This document shows positions 25,623 through 36,015 of a stretch of DNA of 64,000 nucleotides, piece after piece (position 1 is the stretch's first letter; each line of letters begins with the position of its first letter). This DNA comes from Echinostoma caproni. Taxonomy: Eukaryota; Platyhelminthes; Trematoda; Plagiorchiida; Echinostomatidae. The stretch covers positions 18,132-82,131 of the forward strand of contig UZAN01040285.1 in NCBI GenBank assembly GCA_900618425.1, given 5' to 3'. The notes beneath the pieces were generated by a model. That model did not search any database, was not told where the DNA came from, and worked only from the letters and a program-made list of their open reading frames with translations. The position numbers and the translations under genes are program-made.

Positions 25623-25828
25623 CTTCGAATGTTGGGCGATAAGAGCGCTGAAGGAAATTTGAGTAGTTTCAGCCATTGTTTAAGATCGTGGCTCTGTCCC
25701 AAGTACAGCATTACCATTGACAATGATAATTATGATGGTTGAATTCAATGAACAAGACCTGTACATTTATCAAACGTGATATGGCTACAAGATTATTATC
25801 ACAGATGCCTTAAAACGAACCAGCATAC

Positions 25829-25879
25829 CTTTCGCTTGCTCTTTGGAAGTCGCCGGAACACCAGGCACATTCAAAATTA
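25829..25879 (-). CDS. 51-bp symmetric exon, copy 2
   Basis: Minus strand: acceptor tcgttttcag, exon of 17 codons encoding ILNVPGVPATSKEQAK, donor gtatgctgg. Same length, phase and donor as 28263-28313; the intron starts share gtatgctggtt. The proteins share I-x-[DN]-V-P, so the pair looks old. Confidence 0.5.
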
Positions 25880-25991
25880 CTGAAAACGAAGAAAGCGGAA
25901 AATGGATGATGTAACATGATAAGAAAGAGAGCGAGAGAGAGGGAAGACATGTTTGCAAAATGAACGAATATGCCTTTCAGGTAGTTGGCAT

Positions 25992-26177
25992 TCACTGTAT
26001 CTGAAAGGCAGCTTCCATTTCACTGAATTCGACCAGTAATGTCTTTGAAACTTTGCTCGTGTCTGGGGCAGGGCGGGGCGGGGCGAGTCTAAGTGGGGGG
26101 GACATCGTGGAAATAGTGTCAATGTTTGGTGTCGTGAGTTCGGTGCTCAAATCGGGTTCGATNAAAATCGAAGTCAA
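25992..26177 (-). CDS. exon-like segment, copy 2 of a duplicated pair
   Basis: The minus frame includes EPDLSTELTTPNIDTISTM and SKVSKTLLVEFSEMEAAF, ending ATACAGTGAATG. It overlaps a G-rich tract at 26066-26100 that makes a proline-rich patch (LRLAPPRPAPD). One N lies at 26163. Aligned by position and ending with the 28.4-28.67 kb segment. Confidence 0.27.
   Translation of the reverse strand: MTSIXIEPDLSTELTTPNIDTISTMSPPLRLAPPRPAPDTSKVSKTLLVEFSEMEAAFQIQ
26060..26101 (+). repeat. G-rich tract
   Basis: Contains cagggcggggcggggcg and tgggggggac: four or more G runs close together on the plus strand, able in principle to form a G-quadruplex. It lies between the LINE and the 51-bp exon copy 2. 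Confidence 0.6.
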
Positions 26178-26394
26178 CTGCGTGGATGTTGATCGCTTGG
26201 TTGACCCTCACAGCTTGTGACCCAAGGAAAGATAGATGGAAGCACCGGAAATCAAAACTTATGCGAGGAAACAAAAAGCACCCTTTTGATCATGTACTCC
26301 TTCTTCGTTGAAATTTTCAATGGATTTTTCAATGTTCATTTGTTATGAAATCCTTCCATGATATTCCATTCTTTGCGTTTCCACCGCGCTTGAT

Positions 26395-27830
26395 CAAAAT
26401 GGTGGTGACACGTAGATACAGGAGTTGTTTTTAAACCCGAGGAGGAGAGGAAAGAAAACGGATACTTTCTGGCCTGATAAGACCCATTCCCAAGAAGGGT
26501 TCTCTAAAATATCGACCGATGGCATGTACTTCAGCCCAGCTGAACGTCTCTGAAAGCGTGTTCTTGAACCGTTTGACCACCCCATCTGATGTGCTTGATC
26601 CTATTCAGCTTGCTTATAAGAAATCCTGCTGATCCCGTTGCCTAGGTTGTCCATTCTGTGGCCTAACTTCTTGGTAATATTGCTGGAACGGTTCGCTTAA
26701 TTTTTCTTCACTACGCTAACGCCTTTGTTTCGCTTGACCGTCGCATTCTCAATCAACGTCTTGCTGACTGCGGCTTAAGATTCGACGTGTCAAACGTTTT
26801 TGTAAACAACTCTCTTAGGACGCAATTTACCCCAATGCAACGGTAAAACGCCGTCCTGTTCTTATGTTAACTCTGGTGTCTTCCAGGACGTCATTTTTGT
26901 CGGTCTTCTCTTATCCCTGTACATAAGCAACCTGCCTGTCCTTACCAACTTTATTGCCTGTAAGTATGCAGAAGATGTGGTAATCGGGTGCTTCTCCAAT
27001 GCTGATGCATCTTTCCACCAACTTTAGGCAGTCTAAACGACGTTTTTAACTGGTCTCTACTCCGATCACTGATGCCTAATGTTTCCAAAATTGTTCACGT
27101 TCCCTTCAGCCTTAAATCAGCTCCCGTTATGAACCGCCATTTTTAATAATAGTAGTAATAATAATTTACGGGATCTAGTCGTTAACACTCTCCGCATTCC
27201 CCAAAATGATACTGTCAAATACCTCGGCGTCTTTCTATTCCCTAATCTCTCTTGGACATGTAAGGAACATGCACAACAGGGTTCGTAAACCTTCTTTTTT
27301 GTGCTTTCAGGCTTAGAAAGCTTGCTGTTCCCTCAAACACAATTTTCAAAATCGTGGTAGCATGCATTATCCCTCATTGGATGTACAGTTCCCCTGTATT
27401 TTTTCCGTCCTAACAGAAAAAAGATTTCATATTAATTCCCAGGACCAAACACCTTCTATGTCCATGTACTGGCATACCCAGAAATGTCCTGATTGATTTT
27501 ACTGTGTGCAAGCACATCGACGCATGTGAATCAATGGCCGATAGAATCTTGTACAACGAAGATCACTGCTTTTACAACGAACTTCTTAAATACATATCAA
27601 AGCCCGGAACCGCTCCCATTATAGGCTGCTTCTCGCATGCACCGTTACACACAGAAACAGTAGCCCCCTTTTGTTATTTCTTTTTCAGTAACCGGACACC
27701 AATTATCACAGGTTTAGTTGAACACCTCATGAATCAGTTTATTTTTTTCATTTTAATCTGTCACTATTGTCTTCCTCCTCGTAGTTTGCTGTCGTTTTTG
27801 GTAAACCTATTCACCCTCTGATGCGTTCCG
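26395..27830 (+). mobile_element. CR1-type LINE fragment, RT and C-terminal domain
   Basis: Plus-strand frames with many stops. At 26540-26630: a decayed match to VLERVFLNRL..LDPIQLAY. At 26870-26990: SGVFQDVIFVGLLLSLYISN and KYAEDVVIGCFSNAD, where the catalytic Y-A-D-D is Y-A-E-D. At 27200-27260: NTLRIPQNDTVKYLGVFLFP. At 27480-27600: the C-terminal region C-K-H-I-D-x-C-E-S-M-A-D-R-I-L. The element separates the two copies of the minus-strand exon pair at 26.1 and 28.6 kb. The D-to-E change and stops make it non-functional. Confidence 0.83.
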
Positions 27831-28262
27831 CCTACCCTCCCCCCTCCCTAGTTCCACTGTATTGTCGCTGAAATCGCTGAAAATTCACCCTTCGGTGCAT
27901 AAAGCTTACCTCGACTTGACCGACTTGTCCCAAATTATTCGCTACCTTCGACAATAGGAATGATCACCTTATTAGCTGCCAGGTGACGTATGTCTGTGCA
28001 AGATGGATGGGTGTTGTTGGCGTGGCATTTTTGCTCAGTTTTTCTTTTAGTGTGCGTATGTGTCGTGTTCATGCGTGTATTCAAATCCCACCAAGGCTAC
28101 CTTTACTTTAAAAACCTCAACAACAGACTTCAGTCGGGCAAACAATACATTGAGCAATAGTAAAGCTAAAGCCAGAATGTCGAAAAGCAGTACTTGGTAA
28201 TTTGAAAACGAGATGTTTTTGCCAAACTATCAATAGGCATGATGGAGTACAAACCAGCATAC

Positions 28263-28313
28263 CTTCCTCAGTCAGGGGAGTATCCCGATCAACGAAGGGC
28301 ACATCCTTAATTG
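28263..28313 (-). CDS. 51-bp symmetric exon, copy 1
   Basis: Minus strand: acceptor ttggtttcag, exon of 17 codons (phase 1 at both ends) encoding IKDVPFVDRDTPLTEE, donor gtatgctgg. The copy at 25829-25879 has the same length, phase and splice sites. Function unknown. Confidence 0.5.
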
Positions 28314-28414
28314 CTGAAACCAAAAATATAGGGAGTAAATATATATAGAGTAAATATGAGGCATAAGAGATAACTTAGGAGGGTGAACAAAAGTGAAACT
28401 GAGATGGCTCACAT

Positions 28415-28666
28415 TCACTGCATCTTACGACACCTTAGTCTTTTGATCATATGAAAACCTTTGACAAGTCCATCTATATAAAATCTGTTTGCTCCGTCAC
28501 GGCACATTGTCATGTCACTCTCACCCGTGGCCTCAAGCAACTGCATTCCCTCTGACCCTCTCTGCGATCTGATTGGATCGTTTTCCACGATTCTCCTAAC
28601 TTGATATCCCTCATGGGAAATCATGGAGAAATCGCACTTTACTTTACCTCGGAATGAGCATTGGTC
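28415..28666 (-). CDS. exon-like segment, copy 1 of a duplicated pair
   Basis: The minus frame reads KCNPHEDQCSFRG, then EGYQVRRIVENDPIRSQRGS, MTMCRDGANRFYIDGLVKGF and stops at ATGCAGTGAATG. A shorter similar segment ends at 26.0 kb with ATACAGTGAATG at the same place relative to the following 51-bp exon. One in-frame TAG near 28690 separates it from a tttttgcag acceptor, so either the exon starts later or the copy is damaged. Confidence 0.33.
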   Translation of the reverse strand, partial: DQCSFRGKVKCDFSMISHEGYQVRRIVENDPIRSQRGSEGMQLLEATGESDMTMCRDGANRFYIDGLVKGFHMIKRLRCRKMQ

Positions 28667-28935
28667 CTCGTGTGGATTACATTTTAAGGCCGAGAACTAT
28701 CTACAATTGAGGGGAAACTCCAGCACCTGCAAAAATACTGTGCTTACAGTAGGTAACGCGCCTCGAATACAAGGATTAGGATTTTAGTAAACCGTTTGGT
28801 CATTTGCAAAGAGTAATGATGGGATTGAGGGAAACTGATAGAAGCGGCAGTTTAATGGCTGCCACAGGGAAGAATAAAAGGTATCAGTTAAACCATCACA
28901 AAAACAAACATTCAGCTAGTTCATAGAATCAACAA

Positions 28936-29120
28936 TCATTGAGACGTGTTCTTAGCAGAGGACGTGGTGGTGTCATACAGTAGTTTGTTTCCAATAAACT
29001 GCGAAATCGAGTGCATTTCGGGAATCATTGATTGAGCAAACAACCAAATGCATTTGATCTTCGAGGCAAACGTGACGTCAGTTGTCAACCTGTATCCGAC
29101 TTGTCCTATTCCCATCGGTT
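28936..29120 (-). CDS. exon-like ORF, unidentified
   Basis: The minus frame includes IEPMGIGQVGYRLTTDVTFA and IPEMHSISQFIGNKLLYDTT, ending at TGA near 28936. A weak acceptor (gatattgag) precedes it. No family recognised. Confidence 0.22.
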
Positions 29121-29189
29121 CTATCCTCAATATCTTAATGAACCTCATCCATACGTAACACACAATCATCAAAAAGCATCATTTAACCA

Positions 29190-29408
29190 CTAGTCGTGCT
29201 TGTGTGCGGGAGTGAACGAGTCAGGGAAATGGAACATCGCGAAATGCATTGAACCGGTTCGGACAACCTCCGTCTGGTCGAGCATTTCATATGGACTTGG
29301 AATATTGTCGCAGAAATAGGGTACACAACAGTTCACGATAAAACTCTGACCCAGATCAGCCCAAATACACGTCCAATGTATGAGACGCACACCACTCATA
29401 AATCGCAA
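29190..29408 (-). CDS. exon-like ORF, unidentified
   Basis: The minus frame includes RLIHWTCIWADLGQSFIVNC and TEVVRTGSMHFAMFHFPDSF. It is open and Cys-rich, with no clear splice sites; it ends at a stop at 29190. Listed because it lies between better exons on the same strand. Confidence 0.2.
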   Translation of the reverse strand: MRFMSGVRLIHWTCIWADLGQSFIVNCCVPYFCDNIPSPYEMLDQTEVVRTGSMHFAMFHFPDSFTPAHKHD

Positions 29409-30193
29409 CGATTTCTGTTTTGTCTCTATGCATTCAGCAGTTCTAACCGAATGCCTATTAACTTGCCTGCATCAGCCCACATAGGATATCCTCTGTATCA
29501 TACGTTCGAACCCAATTTTGTATGGAAACTGTTACAGTAGCAGTACCCGAAAAACCAGTGACTAGCGCTTCAAGATTCAAGTCAGACAATAAAGGTTTCG
29601 GCTTTCAATCCAAACGATTGCAGCAAAACATAGGTAGAAATACAGTAGTACGCATAACTCCCGGTAACATCAGTTAGTTGGGAAAATGTTTTCCTTTCTT
29701 TCTCTGCAGGATAAACATATTCATGAAGAACAAATTGTATGTTTCTATACACTTGTCATGAATTTCCCTTTTTCGTCCACAAATTTCGCATAGTCTATAA
29801 AAGATAAAGTCGTAGGATAATCAACACATATCGCTCCTCAAATCATTTGATCGCACAGTGAATTCGCTATGTTGTCCCCGTGTAAACTTCAAGAAACCAA
29901 TCGATTGTGACAGAGAAAGGTGACCTACAATGCTGCATTGAAAATCCCTGATTACTATCCCTAATGACGGTCAACGTAAATTTGGCGAAATTCTACTCCG
30001 TCGATTTCATTTTGAACTCTGGGTTAACATCTTGGGTTTTCATGCCAACACATAAACCCCATAAAAAAGCAGTCATGGATTTGCAATGTCTTCAAGGCTG
30101 ATCTTGCTGTAAATGTTAGATAATTTGACTTTTCCTTACAGGCCGTGTAACTTATAGAGTTTTTCCTTAACAGTCAGTCTGTGAATTACTCAC

Positions 30194-30385
30194 CACGTTC
30201 CAGTTTCATTATATGGTAAAGGAAGTTATCATTAGAGTAAACCGGCATGTTGTCTATTAGTGCGTCATAGTTGCGGCGGAGCACCAGACCAGAAGTCAGC
30301 ATGGCTTTGCTGTATTTCACCACGGTTGTTCGAAACTGAGACGATGGGATGTCCAGATTTGTCAAACTGTACGACAATGACGAGC
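30194..30385 (-). CDS. 192-bp symmetric exon of an unidentified gene
   Basis: The minus exon runs from 30385 (acceptor ggcttcgcag) to 30194 (donor gtgagt). The length is 64 codons and it is phase 1 at both ends, so it could be skipped without a frame change. It includes SSLSYSLTNLDIPSSQFRTT, VVKYSKAMLTSGLVLRRNY and MPVYSNDNFLYHIMKLER. The sequence is hydrophilic with beta-strand-like alternation. A weaker copy may exist at 13.65-13.87 kb, where the donor position reads CGTGgaaatc instead of CGTGgtgagt. Not assigned to a family. Confidence 0.45.
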
Positions 30386-31006
30386 CTGCGAAGCCGGTTT
30401 TTGTTGTAATGAACCAATCAATTTGGCATGTGAACAAAGATGTGAAAATATGATTGCTTGGCTCAATGGAACATGGTAGGTGTATGTTTGGATAAGATCA
30501 ATACGCATAGGCATGAAGCTGATGGTTAAGGCCAAACGGGACCCGTGAAATTTTCTCATTTACGTTAAGCAGCCGGTGACCACAGCCAGAGATTCATCTA
30601 ATATCCAGGTGGACTGATCCAATGCAGCGTAACGTTCAGGAAACATTCTAGTCAAATGTGTTTTGAACAATTAACCGAGAGGAATCTTCAGTAGGCTCAG
30701 AAAGAATTACTGGGTTTGAACAGCAAAAATGCAAAGACAACCTCCCAGTTTGGCAGCAGTTACAAAACCGCACATCGTCTAGCTCAATTATCGTTATTCC
30801 ATAGAACTGTCATAAACGGTGTCCAGTTTGAGTGGAGATACCGATCCGTGAGCATTCGCATTTTGTGTTATCACTTTTGATTTATTTCAAGGGTTGTGAG
30901 TGCAAAACAAAAGACCGTTTGTTTTTCAGTTGAGGGTTTTCCATTACAGTCTGTAAGGCGGATTAAAAAGCGCACGGAGACAGTCGGCAGCAATATTTGT
31001 CGTACT

Positions 31007-31396
31007 TTAGACACCGTCATACGCATTCATCGTATAGTAACAAAATTCTAATGAACACAAAGGGTTATGTGGTTTCACCAGCGCGGATGACGGATGAATA
31101 GAAATCAAATGTGCAAACAAAAGTGTTGTACCGTTGCAGCTGCAGAACAGGAAATCGCAATCAAAACTGGACCTTATACTGCGAAATTTATTGAACGATT
31201 CACAAAATATCTGAATAATGCTGTCGATGAGAACTCTATCACTATATTGAGGCAGTAACAGCGAGGAATTGAGAAGGATTTCTCGAGTCCAGCTATCGGC
31301 AAGACTCTGATCGATAGATTTCTTGATGGATATCATCCAACCCGTGAAATGAAACTGGGAAACGAGCGGAATGTGCCGATGGGTTACAGGGATCAA
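31007..31396 (-). CDS. exon-like ORF, unidentified, 129 aa
   Basis: This is the longest gap-free open minus frame in the central region. It includes HIPLVSQFHFTGWMISIKKS, REILLNSSLLLPQYSDRVL and IDSIIQIFCESFNKF. A loosely similar segment occurs at 25.44-25.62 kb on the same strand (WISMDEAVRCIRNFTTESL). No known domain was recognised. The true exon limits are unclear. Confidence 0.3.
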   Translation of the reverse strand: MIPVTHRHIPLVSQFHFTGWMISIKKSIDQSLADSWTREILLNSSLLLPQYSDRVLIDSIIQIFCESFNKFRSIRSSFDCDFLFCSCNGTTLLFAHLISIHPSSALVKPHNPLCSLEFCYYTMNAYDGV

Positions 31397-31814
31397 GTAA
31401 CTTAAAACTGAGGCTGTATATTCGCAACACCTGCTGCTGTCTTAGTTCTGGACTCTCCAAAGTGGGTTGTGAAGCCGTCCGGGGCTACACATTCATCGGA
31501 GGGCTTAAATAAAATGCAATATCATGTTCATCAGTCGGTGGCATCTTGAAATGAGAATGTCATTTAAAGATTACTTGGCTTGTTTCCAAAGGGTTTCTCT
31601 CACGCTTTTCCAAGTTGATTGCTACTCAGGATGTTTCATATATTTTTTCTTTGACAGTGCGCCCGACCATCTGATACTCACTTACTTTCCAATCAAAAAA
31701 ATTGACTCCTGCCACATTGGGAACTCTCCTCTAACACACTGAAAGTGACCTTCAGTAAATTTTAACGGGTAAACGTTTTTTAATTCTTCAAGTTGCTTAT
31801 TATTTAGCACATTG

Positions 31815-32110
31815 GAAACTGGTTTCATGAACAGACTGAAACCATATGAGATGTGCAAATGGTTCAACGATACAGGCGCATCATTTAAGTCACCTAACAC
31901 AGTTATGAGGGACAACTGCGCAGCATACAACTGCCACACCTCATTTCTTGGCCACGATTTGCAGAAATTACATTTGTAGAAGGTAAGATGTTCCAACAAC
32001 CATCGACCTTAGAGTAACCCGATACTTTTTGGTCTGACTCACCAACAGCAATATGGCCAAAGATTGTGCGTTGAAACTAAAGGACTACGGGTTGTGGTTC
32101 ATCTATATTC
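31815..32110. repeat. unclassified interspersed repeat, copy 2
   Basis: Counterpart of 14645-14950. The minus strand contains an open frame (31999-31682) with FYKCNFCKSWPRNEVW and APVSLNHLHISYGFSLF that is broken in copy 1. It may be a piece of an old element or a duplicated gene segment. Confidence 0.6.
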
Positions 32111-32381
32111 CCTCGGAATCTTGAGTTTATTGAATACACACGTAGTTAATGATGGTCTTACAAATCTATGCCAGACATACAGTAGAATGCTGTTTGAAAG
32201 CTGTAGCTTTTTGCATTGAAATGTGATTAACCCCCGAGATTGAATGGTTGATGATTGCAGACGAGTAATTCAAGGCATTATCAAAATTGGCTCTTCAATT
32301 GTCGCCAGTCGCTTAGAAAACTTGGCTGCTTGATTATCCTACACCCAATAACATAAGAAAGAAGTCAACAGCAGCCACCTC

Positions 32382-32897
32382 NNNNNNNNNNNNNNNNNNN
32401 NNNNNNNNNNNNNNNNNNNNNNNNNNNNNNNNNNNNNNNNNNNNNNNNNNNNNNNNNNNNNNNNNNNNNNNNNNNNNNNNNNNNNNNNNNNNNNNNNNNN
32501 NNNNNNNNNNNNNNNNNNNNNNNNNNNNNNNNNNNNNNNNNNNNNNNNNNNNNNNNNNNNNNNNNNNNNNNNNNNNNNNNNNNNNNNNNNNNNNNNNNNN
32601 NNNNNNNNNNNNNNNNNNNNNNNNNNNNNNNNNNNNNNNNNNNNNNNNNNNNNNNNNNNNNNNNNNNNNNNNNNNNNNNNNNNNNNNNNNNNNNNNNNNN
32701 NNNNNNNNNNNNNNNNNNNNNNNNNNNNNNNNNNNNNNNNNNNNNNNNNNNNNNNNNNNNNNNNNNNNNNNNNNNNNNNNNNNNNNNNNNNNNNNNNNNN
32801 NNNNNNNNNNNNNNNNNNNNNNNNNNNNNNNNNNNNNNNNNNNNNNNNNNNNNNNNNNNNNNNNNNNNNNNNNNNNNNNNNNNNNNNNNNNNNNNNN
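32382..32897. other. assembly gap (516 Ns)
   Basis: Gap lies within the minus-strand exon-rich region, between the 33.1-kb segment and the 31.8-kb repeat. Confidence 0.99.
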
Positions 32898-33017
32898 AAG
32901 TGCTCATCAACAAATAAAACCTCGCTTCTCGTTGTCCTTACCCGGTTTGATCACTAGAGCTTGAAAGTCGGTGTCGGCCTTCTTCGTTTTGATACGCTCC
33001 AACCATTCTCCGACTGC

Positions 33018-33149
33018 TCAATAGTTGCTTGCTGAGATGGGGCCGTTATAGACGGATAGTTNAACCAAGTTGTTTAGATCGACGTCGTATACATGACACG
33101 TAATTGGACAGCCACCCAATACAGAATCACCGGTACGCCACAGATTCAC
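33018..33149 (-). CDS. exon-like segment, unidentified, with one N
   Basis: Minus strand after cccattcag: VNLWRTGDSVLGGCPITCHV, YDVDLNNLV, one ambiguous codon (N at 33062), then LSVYNGPISASNY and stop. The G-x-x-V-x-G-C-P-x-x-C-x-V-Y-D pattern resembles the junction of filamin-type Ig repeats, but the match is short. The 516-bp gap starts 120 bp downstream. Confidence 0.3.
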   Translation of the reverse strand: MNLWRTGDSVLGGCPITCHVYDVDLNNLVXLSVYNGPISASNY

Positions 33150-34489
33150 CTGAATGGGGGGCGAATATGGAGAAGTAGATAACCAGATTATGTCAAACAC
33201 TATACAGTTTTTACTACTTTGAAACATAAGTATACTATGTTCAAAATAATTTTGCTTTCGGTCTTTGATTCAGATAGTTTGCACGTCACATTTATTATCC
33301 ACCACATGCACACATAGTTTACTTCGTCTATTGCATGACAAGGAATTAAGGTGGATCGATTCCCATCAATATCCAGGTCAAGAACTACTCTTATCTTCCT
33401 TTTAAGATTTGTCTGTGCTCGCTGATCATACCATACAAATTGTGTTTATTACGTATTGAACGCGGTGTGCATGAAGCGAATAAAACGTGTAATCATCGAA
33501 ACTGTCACATGGAACTATGAGAATAAGCGCAAGAGGCGGGAGGGGGGTTGGAGGCGGAATTCATTTACACGGCAATTTATTGGTTCGGTTATTTCATACA
33601 TAGAAGGATCCTATGAGCGAGAGAAACAGAAAGCGAAAACGCGTTCTACCCTTCTGCGGTTGACTAGACAATTGCTGATCAGTTTGTTTTACAACGACCG
33701 AATCGTTTTTGGTACTCTGCTACATTGGCTGACACTTGTTATTAGTTTCCAAATAGAAATGAGGTTGGATATACTTTGTTACAGAGCTTTCTATTAGTGA
33801 TTGTAGGTAAGCAAAATCTGCTTTGCCTTTACAATTAGACGAAATTGCCGTGCTTTCAATTCACCCTCATCCCGATGCTTCTCCAAGGCATTTTCTTACG
33901 GGCCAATGAATTCGAAATATTTCTCAGAAATTCGGATATGAATAAATGACGGGGGGTCTCTTAGCAACTCAAACGAACATTTTTCGGTATTTTCACGGAT
34001 TATTGATGTTCCTTAAAAGCACTGGTGTAACTCTGGATTAGATATGTAATACCAAGCAGTATTTGATAAAAATGTGCCAGTCAGGAAGGATATACGTGAT
34101 GAATATTTCACATCTAACTAGTGCATTTTCAGCAGTAAATGTGACTGCTTTGTAAAATTCATCGGACGATTTAACTAGGTACAACGAGCTTTGTGTAAGT
34201 AAAGCAGTTTCACTTCCAGAAGGACCAGTATGAAGCTTTTAGGTTCGTCGCACGCTTCCACTTATACTGACTCCTAGTGCAGTCAATGAATTTCCCGATT
34301 CCCAATCAAGGAAACTGGGCTTGTTTGCTGTTAGGTCTCCGTATGTAAAAACATATTTCTGTCTGACTACTGCCTTCACTAAATATTTGATGTGTCGGGC
34401 CTACGAGATGACGCATACTCTGGAGTAACGCGTTACAGTTTATGGACAACTGAGATCAATCAAACTTCACGGGTGACGTCAACAACGCG
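33150..34489. other. no gene recognised
   Basis: A 113-codon plus ORF at 33456-33797 is basic and matches nothing known to me. Confidence 0.4.
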
Positions 34490-34720
34490 CGTGCGCGTCC
34501 CTGATTCTGACTACATACCATAGGTGGATCTTACCAGCCAATCAGAGACCGTGTGATTCAGGCAGAAGCAGAACGATGCAAGCAATCTTGAAACGTGATT
34601 GGTAAAAGCCCGAATAACCAATGAACTATTTTGTACATATTATTAAACCCGCTACATTTCTTCCAATAAGCAAAAGACTACTCCTGTGGCCTTATCCTCA
34701 GTCACTTGGGACGTTGTGTG
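34490..34720 (+). repeat. possible LTR-like segment
   Basis: Contains two CCAAT-like boxes (ccaatcagag, ccaatgaact), an AT-rich box about 30 bp later and ccaataagcaaaagactact. The 59.75-59.92 kb region has the same order (ccaatca boxes, then caataaagaaacttctgcct). Resembles fluke gypsy-type LTR ends, but no terminal repeats or primer site were established. Confidence 0.25.
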
Positions 34721-35369
34721 CAAGTACCAGTGAGATCCAGTGCTTACGTGATTCAGTCCGTGATTGCTAATCCTAGATTCGTATTTCGTAATCCGTATCG
34801 CGTGGTTCGTACTCCGAGTTCAGTGCGTATTTCTATTACTACTTCTACAATCATTACAAAATATCCGGATTTGAAATCAAGAATATGTCTCCACCTGGCT
34901 ATAAATCAAAGGTTTTTTGTTCGAAAGCAATAAAAAATGTACATGTATGAAACATTTGATATTCACAATTTACGACTAACCTGTTCGCAAACGATTTTTT
35001 GCAGATTCCGGAATTTGCTGCTATGAATTTGGTGGGTCCAGTCTCAATAAGTTTGACTGGATTTTCCGTAGTTGTATTCGCCCTCTATGAAAACGGTCTG
35101 GTAGGCTGCAGCGAAAACGAAGATGATAAAAAATAAGTACACATAGATCATAATCAATAGAAGATGACTGACAAAAGAACACTGATTTGTTTCGGTAAGT
35201 AATTCCTCGAAATATGTTCTCGGGAACGTTTCATCACAAACTGCAATTTAAAACGTATCGTATTTGTGGATCCGCTACGGATCAGACCGGTTGGCGATAA
35301 GTAGCACACACAAACACATTTTCCACATGTGCCCTAATTAGATCATGTTCACTACGTTCGGTGAGGGGT

Positions 35370-35510
35370 TTTCTTTTTTTCACTTGTTTTTTCTGTTTAT
35401 TGAATATACAATTGTACAGTCAGCTTTCAAGAATGGGGCTGCGGCCATACAAGGCTGCTTGGGGAAATATCATCATCATCATCATCGTACAGCGAAATAC
35501 AGAAAAGCGA
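35370..35510 (-). repeat. SINE tail/body fragment with ATC repeat
   Basis: Shares ttgaatatacaattgtacag and ggggctgcggccatacaa with the fuller copy at 37.55-37.75 kb, which carries the tRNA-like head. An (ATC)n run follows. Confidence 0.6.
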
Positions 35511-35799
35511 ACCTCACTGATCGCTGATCACAATGCATATGCACTAGAGACTGATGGATGGGTACTGCTAGGGTGTCCAGCCACCAAGCATGAGAACGAT
35601 TATGGTTCTCAGCCAAAACCTTCAGTTCTGAAAAGAGCCTAGCCGCAACGCAGTGGGTGATGCAAAATGGAGGCCCATTTACTTGGATCAATTACTCGTC
35701 CTCTATTTTTCTACCGATTGAAATGCAAATTCCAGTAGAACCCCCCAACTTGGAAAAGAGGGAGACTGGGCTTAGTAAGATCTCTACCCTTCGACCTTC

Positions 35800-36015
35800 C
35801 AGACATGATTAGATCTTCGGCTTTTGTGTAGCTCGTTGGGTCAGACAGGTGCACATGCCATCATACCACGTCAAGGTGTAGCCTCGTCGTGATGGACTGC
35901 AGTCTACATGTGATGCGGAAATATATAAATGGGGAAGACGGATGACAATGGAGCGGTTCGAACCCGGGACCTCCGGGTCACAATTTGGTGACCTAACCAC
36001 TTGGCCACCACCGAT
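35800..36015 (-). repeat. tRNA-derived SINE, head with class II-like tRNA shape
   Basis: Minus strand reads GGTGGCCAAGTGGTTAGG (A box), a variable-arm-like segment and CCCGGGTTCGAACCGC (B box), like a Leu/Ser-type tRNA. The same head is at 37.68-37.74 kb with more changes. Confidence 0.7.

Noticed and set aside
28263..28313. Micro-exon gene (MEG) of the schistosome type
   Set aside because: The exon is symmetric, but 51 bp is longer than typical micro-exons and no series of tiny exons was seen around it.
32365..32913. Long minus open frame
   Set aside because: Spans the 516-bp N gap; no real sequence supports it.
33018..33149. Filamin repeat
   Set aside because: Only a short G-x-x-V-x-G-C-P-x-x-C-x-V-Y-D pattern matches; no second repeat was found.
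33456..33797. 113-codon plus ORF
   Set aside because: Basic composition, no family resemblance, no splice context; length alone is not enough in 64 kb.
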